From Mycobacteriales bacterium (lineage in GTDB: Bacteria; Actinomycetota; Actinomycetes; Mycobacteriales; SCTD01), in assembly GCA_030697205.1 (NCBI GenBank), contig JAUYQP010000010.1, positions 1 through 64,000 on the forward strand: 64,000 nucleotides of DNA, written 5' to 3'. Position 1 is the first letter of the stretch. Every line of letters begins with the position of its first letter. Positions 59,943 through 64,000 of the stretch are shown here, piece by piece. A program made the position numbers and the translations under genes. Under the pieces are notes generated by a model. It was not told the DNA's origin, searched no databases, and saw only the letters and a list, made by a program, of their open reading frames with translations.

Positions 59943-62941
59943 GCGTAGAACACCCTCTCGACGACCGCGCGAGCCCGTCGGGTCGCACGGCGGTAGTCGT
60001 CCAGGAAGTCGCCCTGGGCCCCGGCAGGGTAGCCGAGCGCCCGGGCCACCCCGGCGAGCTCGCGACCGCTCGACGGCAGGGCGGTGGCGGGCCTCCCGCG
60101 GACCAGCACGAGGGCGTCGCGGACCCGCGTCGTGAGCCGCCACGCGGTGCTCAGGACCTCGCCGTCGTCCGGGTCGAGCAGCCCGGCGTCGACGGCCGCG
60201 GCAAGGGCCGGGAGCGTCGACGTCGTACGCAGCCCCTCGACCTCGAAGGCGTGCTGGAGCTGCAGCAGCTGCACGGTCCACTCGACGTCGGCGAGGCCGC
60301 CGTGACCGAGCTTGAGCTGCAGCGAGCGGTCCGCGCCGCGCGGCACCCGCTCGGCCTCGACGCGCGCCTTGATCCGGCGTACCTCGAGCACGTGCTCGGC
60401 GGGCAGGCCGCCCTGCGGCCACCGGACCGGTTCCACGTCGGCGAGGAAGCGCTCGGTCACCCCCGGGTCACCGGCGAGCGGCGCGGCGCGCAGCAGGGCC
60501 TGCGACTCCCAGACGTGCGACCAGCGGGCGTAGTAGGCGGCGTAGGACTCGACGCTGCGGGTGAGCGGGCCCTGCTTGCCCTCCGGCCGCAGGTCGGCGT
60601 CGATGGCGAGCGGCGGGTCGGGGGCGGGCAGCGCGAGCAGCCGCCGGGTCTCGTTGGCGACGTCGTGGGCGAGCGCGGCGGCCTCGGACTCCGGCGTGCC
60701 GGGGTCGGCGGCGTGGACGAAGAGCACGTCCGCGTCGGAGCCGTAGCCCTGCTCGTCACCGCCGAGCCGCCCCATCGCGACGACGGCGAGCCGCACCGGC
60801 AGCGGCCCGCGTCGCTCGGCCTCCACCTTGCGGGTGGCGACGTCGAGCGCCGCTGCGACCGTCGCAGCGGCGACGCCGGACAACGCCGGACCCGGGTCGT
60901 CGAGCAGCCCGAGCAGCTGCGCGCACGCCGTCCGCAGGAGCTCCTGACGGCGCAGGCCGCGCACCGCGGCGACCGCCGACTCCCAGTCGTCGCGACGGCG
61001 CACCACGGCGAGGAAGGACGCCGTGAGCTGGTCGCGGTCGCGGGGCACCAGTGCCGTGTCGTCAGCGAGGATCCGCACCGCCTCGGGCGCGCGGGCGAGC
61101 AGGTCGGCGACGTAGCGGGAGCCGGCCAGCAGCCGGGCCAGCCGCTCGGCGGCCTCGCCCTCGTCGCGCAGCAGCCGGAGGTACCACGGGGTCGAGCCGA
61201 GGGCGTCGGAGACCTGCCGGAACGACAGCAGGCCCGCGTCGGGGTCGGCGGCGCCGGCGAACCAGCCGAGCATCGCCGGCAGCAGCGTCTGCTGGATGGC
61301 CGCGCGCCGCGAGACCCCCTCGGTGAGCGCCTCGAGGTGGCGCAGCGCGACCGCCGGCTCGGCGAAGCCCAGCGCCTCGAGCCGCGCCTTCGCCTGCGCC
61401 GGCTCGAGCCGCACGTCGTCGGCGGGCAGCCGCGCGACCGCCGACAGCAGCGGCCGGTAGAAGAGCTTCTCGTGCAGCCGCCGGACCTCGCGGGTGAAGC
61501 CGGCCCGCTCGCGACGGAAGGTCGTCAGCGCGTCACCGCGGTAGCCGACCGCGCGGGCCAGTCGGCGCAGCGCCGCGTCGTCGTCGGGCGCGGGCAGCAG
61601 GTGGGTCCGGCGCAGCCGCTCGAGCTGCAGGCGGTGCTCGACGGTGCGCAGCCAGCGGTAGGCCTCGGCAAGGTGACGGGCGTCCTCGCGTCCGACGTAG
61701 CCACCCGCCGCGAGCTGGTCGAGCGCGGTGAGCGTCGTGCCGCTGCGCACCGTCTCGTCGCCGCGACCGTGCACGAGCTGCAGCAGCTGCACCGCGAACT
61801 CGATGTCGCGCAGCCCACCGGGTCCGAGCTTGACCTCGCGGTCGGCGCGGTCGCCCGGCAGGGTGCTCTCGACCCGCCGCCGCATCGCCTGCACGTCCTC
61901 GACGAAGCCGTCGCGCTCCCCTGCCCGCCAGACCATCGGCGCAACCGCGTCGACGTAGTCCCGGCCGAGCTGCAGGTCGCCGGCGACCGGTCGCGCCTTG
62001 AGCAGCGCCTGGAACTCCCAGGTCCTGGCCCACCGCCGGTAGTAGGCCTCGTGACTCGCGAGCGTCCGCACCAGCGGTCCGGCCTTGCCCTCGGGTCGCA
62101 GCGCCGCGTCGACCGGCCAGGCCGCCTCGCCGCAGACCCGCATCATCGCACTGGCGAGCTGGGTCGCGGTCCGGAGCGCCGCTTGCTCGTCGACGCCCTC
62201 CATCGGCTCGGCCACGAAGACGACGTCGACGTCGCTCACGTAGTTGAGCTCGCGGCCCCCGCACTTGCCCATGCCGACGACGGCAAGCCGGCAGCCGGCA
62301 GCGTCCTGCGGCAGCTCGGCGAGGGCGACCGCGAGCCCGGCCGACAAGGTCGCGGCCGCGAGGTCGGCCAGCTCCCCCGCGACGTCCTCGACGGCGACCG
62401 CACCGGACAGGTCGCGAGCAGCCAGCCCGAGCAGGCAACGGCGGTACGCCGTGCGCAGGGCACCCACCGCTGCTCGGCCGGTGAGCCGGGCGCGGGCGCC
62501 GCCGGACCCCCACGGCAGGGCGTCACCGAGAGGGGCACCCACCGCGGCGAGCAGCTGGCTCTGCAGGCCGTAGAGGCTCGGGCGTGACGACGACGCCTCG
62601 TCGTCGACGAGCACCTGCCAGTCGGCGGGGTGACCGACCAGGTGGTCGCCGAGGGCCGCGCTCGCGCCGAGGACGGCGAGCAGCCGCAGCCGCAGCCCCT
62701 CCTGCTCGCGCACGGCCCGCAGCAGCGCGGCGCGGTCCGGCACCGCCACCGCCAGCCGGGCCAGCGCAGCGACGGTGAGGTCCGGGTCGGCGGTGTCGGC
62801 GAGGGCAGTCAGCACCACGTCGTCGGCGGCAGCGTCGTCCCAGAGCCCGAGCTCCTCGAGCGCTGCCCGCGACCCCACGACGTCGGAGAAGCCCAGCCGG
62901 GCCAGCGACGGCCCCGTCTCCCGCTGACCTGGTCCGGTCAT
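59939..62941 (-). CDS. glnE: Glutamine synthetase adenylyltransferase
   Basis: 1000 residues with two nucleotidyltransferase domains. The N-terminal one (GMGKCGGRELNYVSDVDVVF) removes AMP and the C-terminal one (AMGRLGGDEQGYGSDADVLF) adds it to GlnA. Both carry intact GxxxxxE/SDxD motifs. Its target Tyr is in the GlnA encoded at 27.6 kb. ATG 62941 (MTGPGQRETG). In actinobacteria glnE is often essential. It lies 13 bp downstream of the amidotransferase gene. Confidence 0.95.
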   Translation of the reverse strand: MTGPGQRETGPSLARLGFSDVVGSRAALEELGLWDDAAADDVVLTALADTADPDLTVAALARLAVAVPDRAALLRAVREQEGLRLRLLAVLGASAALGDHLVGHPADWQVLVDDEASSSRPSLYGLQSQLLAAVGAPLGDALPWGSGGARARLTGRAAVGALRTAYRRCLLGLAARDLSGAVAVEDVAGELADLAAATLSAGLAVALAELPQDAAGCRLAVVGMGKCGGRELNYVSDVDVVFVAEPMEGVDEQAALRTATQLASAMMRVCGEAAWPVDAALRPEGKAGPLVRTLASHEAYYRRWARTWEFQALLKARPVAGDLQLGRDYVDAVAPMVWRAGERDGFVEDVQAMRRRVESTLPGDRADREVKLGPGGLRDIEFAVQLLQLVHGRGDETVRSGTTLTALDQLAAGGYVGREDARHLAEAYRWLRTVEHRLQLERLRRTHLLPAPDDDAALRRLARAVGYRGDALTTFRRERAGFTREVRRLHEKLFYRPLLSAVARLPADDVRLEPAQAKARLEALGFAEPAVALRHLEALTEGVSRRAAIQQTLLPAMLGWFAGAADPDAGLLSFRQVSDALGSTPWYLRLLRDEGEAAERLARLLAGSRYVADLLARAPEAVRILADDTALVPRDRDQLTASFLAVVRRRDDWESAVAAVRGLRRQELLRTACAQLLGLLDDPGPALSGVAAATVAAALDVATRKVEAERRGPLPVRLAVVAMGRLGGDEQGYGSDADVLFVHAADPGTPESEAAALAHDVANETRRLLALPAPDPPLAIDADLRPEGKQGPLTRSVESYAAYYARWSHVWESQALLRAAPLAGDPGVTERFLADVEPVRWPQGGLPAEHVLEVRRIKARVEAERVPRGADRSLQLKLGHGGLADVEWTVQLLQLQHAFEVEGLRTTSTLPALAAAVDAGLLDPDDGEVLSTAWRLTTRVRDALVLVRGRPATALPSSGRELAGVARALGYPAGAQGDFLDDYRRATRRARAVVERVFYA

Positions 62942-62954
62942 GAGCTGCAGCTGG

Positions 62955-63704
62955 CTAGGCGTCGACGACGGGCAGGAGGCGGCGGGGTGGGGAGGCGGGG
63001 TGCTCGGCGAGGCGGGCCCAGCGCTGCACGGCCGGCCGCCAGACCTCCTCGACCTCCTCGAGCGCGGCCACGGCCCGCTCGACGACGTCGTCACCGGACA
63101 GCCCGAGCAGGTCGAGCTCCTCACCGCTGCGTGCCGCCCACGTCTCGAGGTGCTCGCGGGTCGGCTCGGGGTGGAACTGCACGCCGTAGGCGCGGTCGCC
63201 GACCCGGAAGGCCTGCACCGGGTAGCGCGGCGATCCGGCCAGCAGCAGCGCGCCCGGCGGCAGGTCGACGACCCCGTCGGAGTGCCACTGCACGACGGTC
63301 GGGGTGAAGGGCACCGGACCGAAGACCGGGTCGTCGGCCGCGGCGTCGCGCTTGGCGACGAGCCGCGCGCCGAGCTCGGGTGCCTCACCGCGGGCCACCC
63401 GGCCGCCGGTCGCCTCGGCGAGCAGCTGGTGACCCAGGCAGACCCCGAGGACGGGCGCGCCCGCCGCGACGGCCGAACGGAGCAGGTCCTTGGTCGCGCG
63501 CAACCACGGCGCGGAGCTGTCGTCGTACGCCTGCTGGGGTCCTCCCATGACCACGAGCGCGTCGTGGTCGCCCAGGTCGGCAGGGACCTCGTCGCCGGCC
63601 CACGGCTCGCAGAGCACGAGCTCCATGCCGGCCTCGGGCAGCCACTCCCCCAGCCGCCCGACGGTCTCCGAGGCGGAGTGGGTGACGACGAGCGCGCTCG
63701 TCAC
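62955..63704 (-). CDS. Class I glutamine amidotransferase
   Basis: 249 residues. Catalytic triad: Cys in VLGVCLGHQLLAEA, His and Glu in YGVQFHPEP. It hydrolyses glutamine or a glutamyl compound; family members next to glnA2 are often annotated as gamma-glutamyl hydrolase or GMP synthase-like. GTG 63704 overlaps the stop of the glutamine synthetase-like gene (GTGA). Position between glnE and that gene suggests glutamine or polyamine turnover. Confidence 0.82.
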   Translation of the reverse strand: MTSALVVTHSASETVGRLGEWLPEAGMELVLCEPWAGDEVPADLGDHDALVVMGGPQQAYDDSSAPWLRATKDLLRSAVAAGAPVLGVCLGHQLLAEATGGRVARGEAPELGARLVAKRDAAADDPVFGPVPFTPTVVQWHSDGVVDLPPGALLLAGSPRYPVQAFRVGDRAYGVQFHPEPTREHLETWAARSGEELDLLGLSGDDVVERAVAALEEVEEVWRPAVQRWARLAEHPASPPRRLLPVVDA

Positions 63705-64000
63705 AGGACCGGGAGGTAGCGGCCGAGCTCGAACGGCGTGACCTGACTGCGGTAGTCGCGCCACTCCTCGCGCTTGTTGCGCAGGAAGAAGTCGAAGACG
63801 TGCTCACCGAGGGTCTCGGCGACCAGCTCGCTCGACTCCATCACCGTGATCGCCTCGGCGAGCGAGGTCGGCAGCGGGGCCATCCCCATCGCGCGGCGCT
63901 CGCCGTCGGTCAGCGACCAGACGTCGTCCTCCGCGCCCGGCGGCAGCGGGTAGCCCTCCTCGATGCCCTTGAGACCGGCGGCGAGCAGCACTGCGAAGCA
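63701..64000 (-). CDS. Glutamine synthetase family protein, 3' part
   Basis: C-terminal 99 residues of a GS (LLAAGLKGIEEGYPLPPGAE; LAEAITVMESSELVAETLGE; VTPFELGRYLPVL). The N-terminal part is outside the window. It lacks the LYELPPDE adenylylation segment in the visible part, as in glnA2-type enzymes, which are not GlnE targets. Confidence 0.85.
   Translation of the reverse strand, partial: CFAVLLAAGLKGIEEGYPLPPGAEDDVWSLTDGERRAMGMAPLPTSLAEAITVMESSELVAETLGEHVFDFFLRNKREEWRDYRSQVTPFELGRYLPVL

Noticed and set aside
59939-63388. 1149-residue start for glnE
   Set aside because: The extra 149 codons overlap the amidotransferase gene and are Ser/Arg/Pro-rich shadow sequence; ATG 62941 gives the family length.
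1-64000. CRISPR array, rRNA or tRNA genes
   Set aside because: No regularly spaced repeats with unique spacers were seen, and no rRNA or tRNA-like segment was recognised by eye.

Overview
The window is high-GC, densely packed chromosomal DNA of an actinomycete (Actinomycetota). Supporting signs are strong G/C bias at codon third positions, many GTG starts, leaderless TAnnnT promoters 6-8 bases before starts, and the core set sucB, lipB, lipA, glnA, glnE and a second glutamine synthetase, an order shared with Streptomyces-type genomes. A DUF4191 protein, an F420-type LLM oxidoreductase and an MptB-like mannosyltransferase fit the same phylum. I cannot name the genus.

Layout. 1-2.8 kb: 3' end of sucB, a TIGR01777 epimerase and a ComB-like phosphatase. 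2.9-4.6 kb: a small accessory patch with a MntA/HepT toxin-antitoxin pair whose HepT gene is frameshifted, plus an HTH protein under a palindromic operator. 4.6-16 kb: degenerate Ser/Thr kinase, FAD oxidoreductase, peptidase E, MMPL transporter, lipB, GNAT, MOSC, LURP-one, LLM oxidoreductase and lipA. 14.5-23.7 kb: an alpha-glucoside uptake and hydrolysis locus (GH13, ABC ATPase, LacI regulator, binding lipoprotein, two permeases, GH1) with two LacI-type operators. 23.7-29 kb: DUF4032, PlsC, DUF4191, RDD and glnA, the last behind a GlnR-type box.

29.0-39.25 kb is a 10.27-kb integrative mobilizable element inserted exactly at the glnA stop codon. A 13-bp core repeat (28984 and 39242) bounds it, a 20-bp inner repeat lies near each end, and it carries a tyrosine integrase, a MobF relaxase, a candidate oriT, a TacAT toxin-antitoxin pair and its own hairpin replacing the displaced glnA terminator. 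Its right half (34.5-39.06 kb) looks like a gene-cassette array: a second, XerC-like recombinase lies between perfect 19-bp inverted repeats, and small genes with their own promoters are separated by a recurrent tag, (A)GTGCCGTTCT, that resembles the recombinase's inverted repeat. This is the best candidate here for an undescribed system.

39.3-64 kb returns to the chromosome: a Phd/RelE pair, a four-cold-shock-domain protein, two multidomain SpoIIE-type phosphatases, a stress/dormancy-like cluster (alcohol dehydrogenase, two small genes, GNAT plus acyl-CoA-synthetase fusion, Acg-like nitroreductase) behind a DosR-like box, an aminotransferase, a lone prepilin, an M14 peptidase, two polytopic membrane proteins, an alpha/beta hydrolase, glnE, a class I amidotransferase and the 3' end of a second glutamine synthetase. 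GlnE adenylylates glnA-type enzymes, so the two nitrogen loci flank the window's variable part.
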